Both the position numbers and the translations under genes were made by a program. Below are positions 23,501 through 34,435 of a DNA stretch of 64,000 nucleotides, one piece after another. This DNA comes from Zoroaster sp. YZ-2022 (lineage: Eukaryota; Echinodermata; Asteroidea; Forcipulatida; Zoroasteridae). The notes beneath the pieces were generated by a model. It did not search any database, was not told the DNA's origin, and was given only the letters and a program-made list of their open reading frames with translations. Positions within the stretch are counted from its first letter, which is position 1. Every line of letters begins with the position of its first letter. The stretch lies in NCBI GenBank assembly GCA_029582265.1, contig CM055828.1:35313072-35377071 (forward strand), read 5' to 3'.

Positions 23501-23762
23501 ATTATGGTTTTAAAAAAATGGAATTTTTAGAATGGAATTTTTAAAAATGGAATTTTCCCCTCCCCCCTTTAGGGGTGAGGGTGTCTGACTGTAATTGTGT
23601 GTATTTTTATGCTGAATTTGTATAGACTTTTGGATTCATATTGTATGATTTTCTTTTTGGCTTTATTGTACATGTATTATTGAGTCTTGATGTAATTGCG
23701 CCCTCGAACATCTTCGGATGGAGAAGGCGCACTATAAATGTAATAAATTATTATTATTATAT
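20560..23762 (+). mobile_element. L2/CR1-type non-LTR retrotransposon
   Basis: Starts within the APE endonuclease and runs to a proper 3' end: a hairpin-like GCGCCCTCG...GAAGGCGCACTATAAATG followed by a TTATTATTAT tail at about 23740-23762. This form of 3' end, with microsatellite tail, is typical of L2/CR1-type elements. The protein motifs also fit this group (LLNLSAAFDTVNH, YADDTQLY). Five or so stops and frame changes make it inactive. Confidence 0.85.
20574..23390 (+). pseudogene. APE-RT polyprotein of L2/CR1-type element
   Basis: Endonuclease part: RRGGGTALLV, IVYRPPYSP, then (after a frame change near 20945) ITGDFNIHVD, TLDLIITR, ISDHISLLC. Linker: KRTRRQAERKW, then RARQDFYTTLINDN. RT: SCPLDPMPTPVV, NYRPVSNLSF, YRKNHSTETALL, then a frame change near 22235 to LSAAFDTVNHN, GIPQGSCLGPLLF and YADDTQLY. 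Tail: FITSRLDYCNSLFYGLP, LQRIQNAAAR, HWLPIKFRI, and APKLWNALPSSVRG. A TAA at 21623 and the frame changes are clear breaks. Otherwise domain coverage from mid-APE to the C terminus is complete. Confidence 0.88.
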
Positions 23763-23774
23763 ATATTTTTTTTC

Positions 23775-23884
23775 TTTTTTTGACATCGTTTCATAGCAAA
23801 ATAAATAAATAAATAAAAATGCCGACGTGTGGGTCTGAGGCGACGCACGCGGAGACTAGAAACCGGAGATTGCTTTGAAAAGTA
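23775..23884 (+). repeat. Repeat X, left part of copy interrupted by Tc1
   Basis: Matches 20200-20318 (ATGCCGACGTGTGGGTCTGA, then ACCGGAGATTG and TTGAAAAGTA). The TA at 23883-23884 is the left target duplication of the Tc1 element. The right part of the same repeat resumes at 34653. Confidence 0.8.
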
Positions 23885-24201
23885 TACTAATAAAAAAAAA
23901 GAAACGCAACACTTGAATTTTTCCTTTAAGTTGTTTGATAGCCAGTTCATAATGTTCCAGTATTGATGATTTATTTAACCACGTCACAAGCCTTCTAATA
24001 GGCCTTTTCAGCGCTCGATACCCATCACTGATTTCCGACATTGGGCGGTTTCCTGATTTTGACGGAACTGTGAATAAAGTCTTACGTAATGATAAAGTCT
24101 GGGATTTGTTTGCACATGCAGGTAGTCAGTCTACCCACTACCCAAAACCTGACTTTGTTTTGCACTGTACGTTCACAGCAGGATGCCACGGCTCTCTGTT
24201 A

Positions 24202-25210
24202 AGGCCCTGTCACACCATGGCGTATGGCCTGAACGTATGCCGACGTATACAAAAAATAGCTCGAAAATTGTCAGAGTCCAAGAACGTCCAACTTCCCAAC
24301 GAATTGCATCGGAAAAGTCGACATCGGTGTTGGAATGGACGTATCCATAGCGTATCCATAGCGTATTGAACGTATACATAGCGTATGACTAACGTATTGA
24401 TAGCGTATCACTAACTTATAACAAACTTATGACAGCGTATCACAGCGTATGCGAGCGTATGACCAACGTATGCTTAACGTATTCGTAGCGTATGTCTGCC
24501 GTGTTCGACGTATCATCCGCCATGCTCTCTGATGATGATGGGTTGATGATGGGTTGATGTGTTCAGCACGACAGACCATGAAGAAGTGAGGATGAGTTAC
24601 TCAAGGGACCCATATATATACTCAACCCCCCCCCCCATAAGTTCCCAAAACGCCGAATGCTCGCTAGCTGTACGGCACATACGCTAGCTGTACTGTAGAA
24701 ACACGTTATATACGTTACACGATCGCCAGGCATAAGTTGTGCATAAGGTGGATACGTCAGAATACGTCGAGACTCGTTGGAGATACGTCAGGCATAGGTT
24801 AGACATACGGCACATATACGTTATCAACTCGTTATCACTACGTTGGCTGTACGTTTCCCCGTCAGCCGACGTACATCAACGTATACCTACTTACGAGTAA
24901 CGTACCTCTAACGTTTGTCAGCGTATGTCAACGTATGTCTAACGTACCAAGAACTTACCGGGAACTTATGCAGAACGTATTAAGCACACGTTGAGTACGC
25001 CGAGAAATTTTGAACATGCTCAATAATTTTTCGCGGGCTCGACGTGTTCCAAATTTTCATAGCGTATCACAGCGTGCTCTTAACGTAAACGACGTATCCC
25101 AAACTTACCCCTAACTTATATCAGCGTACACCAACGTACACCAACGTATTTTCGATATTTCGCATACGTTGGCATACGTTCAGGCCATACGCCATGGTGT
25201 GACAGGGCCT
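24202..25210. mobile_element. Harbinger-like non-autonomous element, 1009 bp
   Basis: Flanked by TTA on both sides (24199-24201 and 25211-25213). It has terminal inverted repeats of about 47 bases beginning AGGCCCTGTCACACCATGG, with one mismatch. A 3-bp TTA/TAA duplication and GGCCCTG-type ends are typical of PIF/Harbinger. It has no ORF of note. The interior is filled with short ACGTA / GCGTATG / AACGTATG words in both orientations. It lies inside codon 7 of the Tc1 transposase. Confidence 0.88.
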
Positions 25211-26139
25211 TTACAGACCGAGGGCGTGCGATTGGGATGCTCGATGCAGGTATGGCTGCCCGAGCCGTTGCTAGGGAGCTCAATGTGAATGCATCTACAA
25301 TTGTTCGACTCCAACAACGCTATCGAACCACCGGAAGCACATCTGACCGTCGTAGGAGTGGTCGCCCACGTGTAACGGATGAAAACCAGGACCGCCATAT
25401 TCGGCTGCAGCACTTACGTAATCGGTTCCGAATTGCTCGCCAAACAGCAAGAGAAACTCCTGGCATCCATAACAATCGAGTGAGTGACCAAACCATTCGA
25501 AACCGTCTTCGTGCTGACAACCTCAGGTGCCGACGACCGTACAGGGGACCACAGCTGACAAACGCCCGGTGAGTGGCACGACTGCAGTGGGCCAATCGCC
25601 ATCGGAATTGGACCCAACGAATGTGGAACGAGGTTCTATTCTCTGATGAGTTTAGGTTCTGCCTTTCACATAACGATGGTAGAGCTCGAGTCTATCGTCG
25701 ACCTGGTGAACGATACAGCGACGCATGTGTGGTAGAACGTGACAGGTACGGTGGGCCAAGCGTCATGGTGTGGGCGGGAATCTCATTCCATGTACGTACA
25801 GACCTAGTGGTGGTCGACGGTCCCCTCAATGCCCAACGATACAGAGATGAGATCCTCATCCCAGTGGTCGCGCCGTACATGCAGGAACATGAGAATTTGC
25901 GTTTGTTCCAACAGGACAACGCCCGACCTCACGTTGCTAGGGTGATTCGGGAGTGGCTTCAGCAGGAGGAAATTGACACTCTACCATGGCCTGCATTTAG
26001 TCCGGACATGTCACCCATTGAACATGTGTGGGATGAACTCGGTAGGCGCGTTCATGAACAACAGGTACAGCCCGTCACTGTGGACCAGTTAAAGGTACAC
26101 ACCGCCCTAAAAGTGCAAAAAATGGGCTTGATAGAATGA

Positions 26140-28787
26140 TAGATAATCATTTTTTGAAGGTTTTCTTCCAAAAACAAAATCCAGGTATCGTGTAATTACC
26201 GAGAAATGTCAAAAAACAACAATAAGGTCAAAGGTCACGTATACTCATTTCCAGTTGTCTACATGACCGTGAAACCTGTACGGCAATTGCCGATTGTATT
26301 TAGACTGGTACCTCTGCATTGCACACCGTTGTGATTGTAACAAGAGGAACAAGGTTCCAGTCTGTACATTTTGTATCTGTTGTAAACACACGAACGATCA
26401 CAGAATTCCTGGATTCGATTGCAACCAGGTGCACGTCGACGTCCAAGATCATCCAAAAAGTGATGAAAATGCCTAGTAGGCTTGATAGACATTGGATCAA
26501 CTATGGAGAAAGGCATAGACTGAACAAACCAGTACTTAGCAGCATCTGTCTGGACATACTGGATTCTGGGTGAGCATCTCAATCATGATCAATATTATTA
26601 TTAGTTTGCATTGCTATTGATTGGTAGACAGTACATGATGTACAGGACTGTACATGATGAACACAATCATGACAATGTCCCCTGGCAATGATGTGAAATT
26701 GCCCTAACCCCTGATTACATACTCTACATATTTGACAGGAAAAAATTATGAAAGGGAAGCTTCAATTTTGGTTTAGAAATTAGATTCTCATATTCTCAAA
26801 ATATTATCAAACATTTTTATTTGATCAGGACACAGGCCTTTTGACCAAATTAATTTGTCCGAAGTGCTTAGAGAGAGAAAAAAGTAATTATGTAAAAAAT
26901 ACAAGAAGTTACCAGATATAACTTTGTGAAACACGAGGGGGAGCACCTATTTTTAATAAATTTTCACAGGTTAGTTTTTTGTGCTGTTTTTCGTGAGATC
27001 TAATTAACATTAGTTAACGTGTTACAGGGTTGAAGTTAATGTTCATTATCAAATACCAATGATGAACATTTCATTTAGTTTTAATGGTTGTATAGTATAT
27101 TTAAAAAAAAGTTAAGGTTTAGTATAATTTGTTATTATTTTTTGCAACATGTATAGCAGTACTGGCATTTCAGTCCAAGAGAAGGGGTCTATCTGATAAC
27201 CACCTTTCCATTCCATATCAGTTAAACAATGTTTTACCTTATTTCACAGTGATTGTTGATAATGTTGATAAATTTATTTAAATCTAAGCCATTACTCCTC
27301 TTTTCACTCTTAAATTTTTTTCAGAAAGAGGACAGAAACATCTTGCTACTTCAGCTATGCAGAATTGATGCTGGGTGTGATTCTCGACAAAATGAAGCAC
27401 CGGTCTTCGGTCAATGGAATTGGTAATTTGGAATCAAGCATATGTCTGGGCCCCTTACTTTTATTGCTTGTTTGCCCCTCCCCTCCCTAGTTCTTGGATT
27501 CTATAGTGCTGCAATGATTGTTCAAATAATTTCAGAAAGCAAATGTGTTGGTTCATCACCAGTGGCAGTACATGCCATCACCGAGAACTTGAAGGGGGGG
27601 GGGGGGGGTCAAGCATTTTATTCCAAAATTACCGATTCCAATGACAGTCCCTGAATGTCACCCATTCTGAAATGTCACTAAATCGTAAATACAGAGCTAC
27701 ATTTATTATGCAGATTGATATTGTTTTCTTGTCAACAAAGGATCATGGTTGGGTTCATTTACACTGAAGTCATTTCACTTGTTACATGTGTAAGGCCATG
27801 TACACTCATTGTTAGATTCTTTATAATAGGTTAAACAGGTCAGCAAAGTGGTTTCAATTGATTATGGGGGGGGGGAGGAGTGGAACCACAAAAGTCAAGT
27901 CATGAAACCAAATGGACAAATAAAATAAATATGTATTTCATTGTTTTATTAGCAATTTACAAGCACCCATACAACTCTTGATTATTTCAATGTCTAAACA
28001 TTTATGTACAAAATGGCATCTGATCTTTAGCTTGTAATTTTATAGATTGGATGCAGCTACAGACATTTTGCCAAAAATATGTGTACAACCTTGAAAATGT
28101 AAAAAGCAATGTAGAATTTGTTTTCAAATTTTATAAATGATTTTTAATTATTTGCAGTATAGGTGAAAACAAAGACAATTTATAAGCATGTCACAATAAG
28201 GAGATGCTTGATTACTATCATTGTCATTTTATCATTATATTTTTGTTCATTATAAACTTGAGTTGAAAGTGAAGTATATTATAAATAAAGATCACTCTCG
28301 GTATATAAACATGCAGTCCATCTATTAAATTTATTTTTGTACAAGACTTAATACCAAGACATAAATACCAACGTTGGCTTCATCTAAATCTGCAATTTGA
28401 AGGTTTTTCCATGAACAAAATGAAAAGGGCAAGCAATTATTAGATTTGGTAAAGTGGATGTAATTACATTTAATTTTGTTTGAATTGTCAATTGGCTAAT
28501 TACAATTTGTGGCCTTACTCTTTTGCTGTTGGCAGGGGAAAAAAAGGAAAGCACGGATGCAAGCTTTCTTGCAACTTTATCATGTAGTATTTATAAGCTT
28601 GTTTTCTACTGAAAGACAAATTAGCTGATATCCATACAAGCTTTGAAGACTGCAGACATTAGCTATTTGACATAAGCTGCATTGTTTCTTCTCCACCCAA
28701 CTACTATACGGCTGTGCTTTGAGTAGACTCTGTGGTACCTGATACATGAACATGGATGAAATGCACAATTATTAGCCAACTTTCTCA
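26140..28787. other. Left interior of the TTAA element, unassigned
   Basis: The open frame at 26319-26573 (+) and its antisense counterpart at 26259-26582 could be exon remnants, but neither has a recognisable motif. A poly-G run lies at about 27595-27608 and another at 27866-27875. A TTTTTTTCAG acceptor-like site at about 27324 precedes a short open stretch. The remainder is AT-rich with no feature I can support. Confidence 0.4.
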
Positions 28788-29585
28788 CTGCTCAAAATAA
28801 AATAGGACTCAAAAGTATTTCTTGGTCCATTTTGTCCATTCGAGGACACAAAAGCAGTTTTTGGTGGAAGTAAAGTACTAAAGGTTACTCTGCAATATTT
28901 TAAACACTTTTCACGTGTTGTGCATGTCTAATGACGGTTTAAACTGGCAGATCATGTGATAAGGCATGAAAATGCAGATAACAGGTTGATGGGAGATGTT
29001 TTCATTCTAATGGATGACAACGCCCGTCCTCATAGAGCAAGAATCATAACAGCGTTCCTTACAGATAACCATATTCAGCGTCTGAAATGGCCTGCCATTT
29101 CACCAGACCATAACCCTATTGAGAACATTTGGGCAATTCTCAGTTACAGAGTCAGAAGTCACAACCCTCCTGTAAGGAACGTTGCCAACCTGACAGCAGC
29201 TCTACAGGATGAGTGGAACAACCTCGACCAAGCTGTGATCCGGAACACCGTACTGTTCATGAGGAGGCGTTGTGCAGAATGTGTGCGAGTCCGGGGTGCT
29301 GCAACATCCTACTGAAGTCAATTGTGGAGTTACTCATGAAGAAATAAAGCTGATTAGCCAAGTTTGATATTGAGTACTGTACATCAACCTGTTATCTGCA
29401 TTTTCATGCCTTATCACATGATCTGCCAGTTTAAACCGTCATTAGACATGCACAACACGTGAAAAGTGTCTAAAATGTTGCAGAGTAACCTTTAGTACTT
29501 TACTTCCACCAAAAACTGCTTTTGTGTCCTCACATGGACAAAATGGACCAAGAAATACTTTTGAGTCCTATTTTATTTTGAGCAG
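28788..29585 (+). mobile_element. Tc1-type element with 203-bp terminal inverted repeats
   Basis: Arms 28788-28990 and 29383-29585 are near-identical inverted copies starting CTGCTCAAAATAAAATAGG. The right flank is TA; the left flank is CA, probably a mutated TA. Between the arms lies the C-terminal half of a DD34E transposase. The left arm runs into the coding sequence, so the right arm carries an inverted copy of transposase codons. The N-terminal half of the gene is absent, so the copy is non-autonomous. Confidence 0.88.
28950..29315 (+). pseudogene. C-terminal half of Tc1-type transposase
   Basis: Reads DHVIRHENADNRLMGDVF, then LMDDNARPHRARI with the second catalytic Asp, and HNPIENIW with the Glu, 34 residues apart. 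It continues through a normal C terminus (RNTVLFMRRRCAECVRVRG) to a stop at 29315. The helix-turn-helix part and the first catalytic Asp are missing. It belongs to a different Tc1 family from the enclosing 23885-34652 element. Confidence 0.88.
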
Positions 29586-30151
29586 TATATTATGTTCCAT
29601 GTAGCGAAAATTATTGACAGCCTGGAAATGGAAATATCAAGAGTGTAAAGACTCTTCTCTCACAGGGTAACTTTTCCTTGGTAAAGTAAAACAAAAAGAA
29701 AGGGGAAATATTTATATGCTCCTCCATGCTTCAGTGTCTTCAGCAACCCCAGCCCCCCAATCAATTTAATCCCCACTTCCTGTCCTTTGAATTTGAAGCC
29801 AAGTTTAATCCAGTTACTACCAATCAACTGTGTAACTTTATGCCCATAATAACGCTGAATAAGTTGATCTGGCTACCTACAACCCTGGCAAACTATTTTC
29901 ATATGAGTGTTTTTACATGTTGATTTATCATCTGGCATGGTTTTTGAAAAGCATGTGTTGGGCTAGTGTCAATATCATTATGCATATAAAGAGGTTTGTG
30001 GTAGCACCATGTAACTATCTCTACAGTTTAATAGTGTTGGCTCTTAGAATAACCAGTGGTTACGCCTACTGTTCTTCAACCATGTGAAGCCTCAAAATAT
30101 TTCAACATTTTCAAGGTAGTACAGAATACTAATAGAGTAATTTGTTTGAGT

Positions 30152-30182
<31 letters not shown>

Positions 30183-30711
30183 GGTTGAGGGCTGTCAGTT
30201 GCCTTGAAACATTTTTATGTTATACCTGCAATTTTTGGCAATTTTTGAGGGTCTTGAAAGTAGGACATGTCCTCTATACTTCCTACAAACTTTTGATTGG
30301 ATGGCACCCGTAACAAACCTGAAGTTGATATAGTAGGTAATCTTCTTGAGAAAACTCTTCAGTGGAATGTCTGCTAGTTAAGTGGGATGTTGTAGGCTTC
30401 CATTTACTGACCCCCATTCACATACGTAGGTGACATGATGAACTGAGCATTCGTCTGTCTCCATCTCCCTTCATCTCATCTATGGACCAAACATGAACAA
30501 ACATAATGTATATAATCTTACAAAAGAAAGATTACGTTGAACTGATTACTCTAGCAGTTGAGAAATTAAACTGACCACAAAGACATAAATAACAAAATAG
30601 CCAGTAATAATTAACACATGTAAAGCTACTTTGACTAATTATTAGTGCTACAGTACACTTAATATCATTCACACACACAATTAAAATTATAACCAATGTT
30701 GTACTTTTCCT
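29586..30711. other. TTAA-element interior, unassigned
   Basis: AT-rich sequence without recognised genes. A (GT)n run followed by about 19 G lies at 30151-30184. No element boundaries are recognised. Confidence 0.4.
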
Positions 30712-30715
30712 TTAA

Positions 30716-30920
30716 GAGGACAACGGTCACGATCAACAGGGCATGGAGTGCTAGTTTTAGATTATCTTGGTGACTGAAAATAATATCCCACATGATAAGG
30801 TCATACTGTCATTGCTGCTGCATAAATGAGCCAGTAAGTTTCAGTCACTGTGTTCATCTTAAACTAGGACACTGATTCCATGCCCTGTTGAAAGTCTGCT
30901 CTGATTGTGATATTGTCCCT
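30716..30920. repeat. TTAA-flanked MITE, 205 bp
   Basis: Flanked by TTAA at 30712-30715 and 30921-30924. Imperfect inverted ends (GAGGACAA / AGGGACAA) extend through CAACAGGGCATGGA and GTGACTGAAA blocks for about 80 bases on each side. No coding capacity. This is the third TTAA-flanked element in the window. Confidence 0.7.
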
Positions 30921-31357
30921 TTAATATGGACAAGTTAACATTAAGCATGCACAAGGGGAAAAAACCTGAATGCACAACTTCATTTTTTCTAAATGAGAAA
31001 TTGTTTCTGTAAATCTGATTTTGTTTGATAGAAAAACAAATATTTACATCAACCAAGTTTTCTATATATACACAAAAATTATGGGATAAAAAAAATAATC
31101 TGAATCAATCCAAGATTTACTCTACCTTGGCAATGCTTTGGAGCTGTGAATACTGGAAATGGAATCAGGTGAACTCTACATGGTGTTGATGCAAGTGAAA
31201 ATACTGGCAGTGATGTTTTCTCATACTATAAAACAAAACATAGGTAAAACTTGTAGCTTTGCATGGTGAGAATGATAAGTAAGACTAATTGCGGTGACAC
31301 CATGTAAGAATCTCAATTGAGTAGTAATTAGTTCTGAAAAGAACTGGGGGTACAACT

Positions 31358-31395
31358 CGACGTTTCGATCAGTATGCTCTGATCGTCCTCAGGAG
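31358..31395 (-). ncRNA. Hammerhead-ribozyme-like motif in Penelope 3' region (copy 1)
   Basis: The minus strand reads CTC, CTGAGGA, then stem CGATCAG-AGCATA-CTGATC, then GAAAC, GTC, GAG. This matches a minimal type I hammerhead: stem I CTC/GAG, core CTGANGA, stem II, core GAAA, a palindromic ACGT for stem III and the cleavage triplet GTC. One extra C lies between the core A and stem II. Penelope-like elements are known to carry hammerhead motifs. Activity is unproven. Confidence 0.45.
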
Positions 31396-31594
31396 AATGC
31401 CGGACTCTTGAAACTGCTGCTGCTTAAGTAGGCTGCTGGAGGATCATCCCCTGCTGGAGGATTAGTTCGTTGAGGCGCGCAGGCGGGAAACTGTGAGACT
31501 ATGGGACTAGGATCCTAGGTGTAAGGGGAGAGGAGTGTGTGCTCACTGAACTGAATCAGTTGTTAACAAGCACAGGGGAAGGAGGGTGGTTGAC

Positions 31595-32140
31595 TTAGGA
31601 TATAGGGGATCCCTCAGTCTGGGGTTGGTTATGGACTTTGGATATAGAAGATCCTTCAGTCTGTAGTATGGGGCGCCAAATGTCGCTGATGAAGAAACCG
31701 ATGTCCTGTGGCACAGTGTCGTGTTTGACGATCTCGATGGCCTCTCTGATGCGTCTGGGGTGCCATGCGTCGATGGGTGTGATGAGTTGGGCTGCCTGCC
31801 AGTCGATTTGGTGGTCCTTGATGTGCGAGTGCTTGACGATGGCGGACTTCTCGAAATCTCCTCTGCGGCCGTGTGCTTGGTGTTCCTTCAATCTGATGGG
31901 GAGGTTGCGTTTTGTTTCCCCGATGTACACCTTACCGCACTCACAGGGGATCCGGTAGACTCCCGCTCTGTTGTTTGGGTCCGGTTTGTCCTTGTGGGTA
32001 TGTAGAAGTCCTTGGAGTTTGCTGGGGGCTGAGTGGAACACATCGATGCCTGCTTGTCGGAGGATGCGTTGTAGTTTGTGAGACGTCGAACCTAGATAGG
32101 GGAGACAAGCAGAGAGGGTAGATCACTTACCTTGCTTTTG
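31595..32140 (-). pseudogene. GIY-YIG endonuclease of Penelope-like element
   Basis: Reads LPYLGSTSHKLQRILRQ, then GVYRIPCECGKVYIGET with the GIY (GVY) and YIG motifs, IRLKEHQ, and a conserved AIVKHSHIKDH block. The domain makes the DNA nick that primes reverse transcription. A frame change near 32060-32110 separates it from the upstream RT tail. The C terminus ends with a short tandem QTEGSSIS-type repeat. Confidence 0.88.
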
Positions 32141-32321
32141 GAGTTTGGAACCGGCTTCGCTGTGCTGATCTTGTTAGGATTGTAACCGTTGCGTTTGAGG
32201 GTAGTTCGGATGTGCTGTAGTTCCTTGGGAAGGCTGTCCTTGTCACAAATGTTGTAGGCGCGTTGTACGAGCGTGCGGTTGACCGATGACTTGATGCTTG
32301 GATGATGGAAGGAGCGCTGGT

Positions 32322-33010
32322 TCAGGTACCGATCTGTGTGCGTGGGCTTTCTGTAGACGTTGTGGTGTAGGGAGCCGTCTGCGTTTTGGAAATCCCAACA
32401 TCAAGGAACGCGATCTTGTCATCTTCTTCCGTTTCCATGGTGAACTTGATGCTCGGGTGTTGCTGGTTTAGATGTTGTAGAAAATCCTGGAGTGTGTCTC
32501 TGCCGTGTGGCCAAACCACAAAGGTGTCATCCACGTATCGGAGCCACAGCTTGGGTTGGAGGTCGGCGGTGTTGAGGGAAGAGTTTTCAAACTCTTCCAT
32601 GAAAATGTCAGCAAGGACCGGGGATAAAGGAGATCCCATGGAGGTCCCAACTGTCTGCTCGTAGAACTTGCCCTGAAACTGAAAACAACTTGAAGAGACA
32701 CATGTTAGTAGCAAATCATGAATTTGGTCCGGGGTGAGTGATGTGCGATCATCAAGAGAAAGATCTTGTACGAGTCTGTCCTTCACCAGGAGGCATGTCT
32801 CTGTAGTTGGGACATTAGTGAATAGGGAGACAACATCAAAACTAACCAAGATGTCGCTGGGTTGAAGTGTGAGGCCCTGGGTGATCTCAACGAACTGACT
32901 GGAGTTGGACACATGGTGTTGAGTGAGACCCACCAAGGGTCGGAGGATCTTAGCTAAATGACGGGCTGTGTTGTACGTAGGTGAACCTCTGGAGGCGACA
33001 ATAGGGCGGA
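32322..33010 (-). pseudogene. Reverse transcriptase of Penelope-like element
   Basis: Motifs in order: RPIVASRGSPTYN, ILVSFDVVSLFTNVP, GTSMGSPLSPVLADIFME, and the catalytic box WLRYVDDTFVVW, followed by FTMETEEDDKIAFLDV. These are characteristic of the Penelope RT, which is related to telomerase. The N-terminal part is missing (5' truncation near 33015). Confidence 0.9.
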
Positions 33011-33106
33011 GAGGAACATCCGGTTTGTGAATCCGGTTTGTGAAAACAAAACATAACAGCTAATGAAATAATGGTGGATATGATGGACATGGTGCATATT
33101 AAAAAT

Positions 33107-33183
33107 CGTACTCGTACTCGTACTCGTACTCGTACTCGTACTCGTACTCGTACTCGTACTCGTACTCGTACTCGTACTCGTAC
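33107..33183. repeat. (CGTACT)n microsatellite
   Basis: About 13 uninterrupted copies of the hexamer CGTACT, translating as Thr-Arg or Ser-Thr repeats in various frames. It lies about 90 bases beyond the truncated 5' end of the Penelope-like element. Confidence 0.95.
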
Positions 33184-34435
33184 GTTTAGGGGAATAATGG
33201 TACCTGATGCTATTTCCTCCAGTCCATGTTTGAATTTTCACCATGACCCCTTTTGACCATCTTCCCCATAAAATATCCGGGCATCGATGGTGGAAGTTAC
33301 AACTAATTCACTGGAAATTGTTCTGCTTTCTAATCTAAACTATATCTCATAATTATCATGTCTGTATTGTAAAAATCATCACAATATCATTGGGCCTTGG
33401 CTATAGGAACTATCAAAAATAATGTGATGGCTAACAGAAATTCATCATAAGAGTTCAGCATAGGGCTACAGCCACACAAAAAGCCCTACGAGTATATTGT
33501 ATTATCAAACAATATTTCTCTTTTATTACTCTTACCTGTCCAACAATAATCCTACAAATGCGACATTATTCATGGTATCATCATGGTCACCATCACGTTC
33601 AACAATCAAATCCCTGGGTGTTTGCTATCATTTGAGGTTGGCTGGCCCGTCAATGGTCGCCAGGCATGCGTCGTTTTTTTGCCGTAGACGGTGAGCCTTT
33701 CTTCGCCCAGCCCGCTCGGCCGAAATTCTGGCGTTGATTTTTAGTGACGGATGGCCTTCCAAACTGAACAGTTTTTGTCACTTTTTTATTGGTGTTGATA
33801 TGATGAAGGGGCTGTGATGATGTTCCGAATGAATGCGTCATTGGTGTTTCCAAAACTAAACTCGCTGGCAGTATCATAATTCAAAATACCCGACACGAAA
33901 AGCACCACAGTGGTCGAGACCCTGTTTTACGCTTCCACGCAAAAAGTGTTCATATATTTATGGCCTAACCATAATTATACCAGTGGGCTCACGCCTCGGG
34001 CGCTTTGACGCGCTGGCGCCCATGGCTGTACTTGTACAGTCTTGGTTCGGTTCCCGGTGTCTCGGGAAAGTGCCAAGACTTTCGTCTTTTTGTCGATTTT
34101 GACAATTTTCACCCATTGTTTCAAAATCATTTCACTTTTGTCATGTTTCAATGAACTATAAAAAATAATTATTCTTGAATTTGGTTCAGTAATAAACTTT
34201 TTAAACGTCTGAAAGTGCGACTATAACTTTTGTCCTCGTGAGTTTTCTGGACAAATTTTGGTTCAAGAAAGTCACATGACATTGGTTTTTGTACAATAAC
34301 AGAAAAACGACGCATTTTTCAGGGGGAATTATATTCTACTTTTGAAAGATCTTTCCAACCATATATGTAAAACAATGAAATGTTGAGGGGCGTTTTTTAT
34401 CGCCCAATTTCGCGCGACAAAGGCGGTGTGTATCT
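33184..34435. other. Right interior of the TTAA element, unassigned
   Basis: No recognised gene. A minus-strand open stretch at 33650-33877 has a basic, exon-like composition (RQNFGRAGWAKKG) but no identifiable domain. The last 14 bases are the right terminal inverted repeat of the enclosing TTAA element. Confidence 0.4.

Larger units (their letters stand above)
31254..33015 (-). mobile_element. Penelope-like element, 5' truncated
   Basis: On the minus strand an RT (33010-32322) is followed by a GIY-YIG endonuclease (about 31970-31780) and a ~330-base 3' region ending near 31254. RT plus C-terminal GIY-YIG is the defining layout of Penelope-like elements. The 3' region is shared with two solo fragments at 43474-43640 and 46755-46935, which fixes the terminus at a common TAGCTTTGCATGGTGA. 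The 5' end is lost next to a hexanucleotide microsatellite. Frame changes between RT and endonuclease show decay. Confidence 0.9.
26093..34435. mobile_element. 8.3-kb TTAA-flanked transposon inside Tc1
   Basis: Flanked by TTAA (26089-26092 and 34436-34439). The terminal inverted repeats are 14 bases (AGGTACACACCGCC on the left, AGATACACACCGCC as the complement of the right end), after which the sides diverge. It interrupts the Tc1 transposase near codon 300. The ends begin AGG like those of the THAP-bearing element at 2201, suggesting a Kolobok- or piggyBac-type element. No transposase or THAP domain is recognised inside. It contains a palindromic Tc1 relative, a TTAA MITE and a Penelope-like element. 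Confidence 0.85.

Noticed and set aside
32088..32126. A 39-base GTAAGT...CTATCTAG stretch in the Penelope-like element as a retained intron
   Set aside because: Penelope-like elements can keep introns, but 39 bases is too short for an animal intron, and LPYLGST coding overlaps its 3' end. A frameshift is the simpler explanation.
33071..33256. Arg-Thr repeat protein
   Set aside because: Pure hexanucleotide microsatellite.
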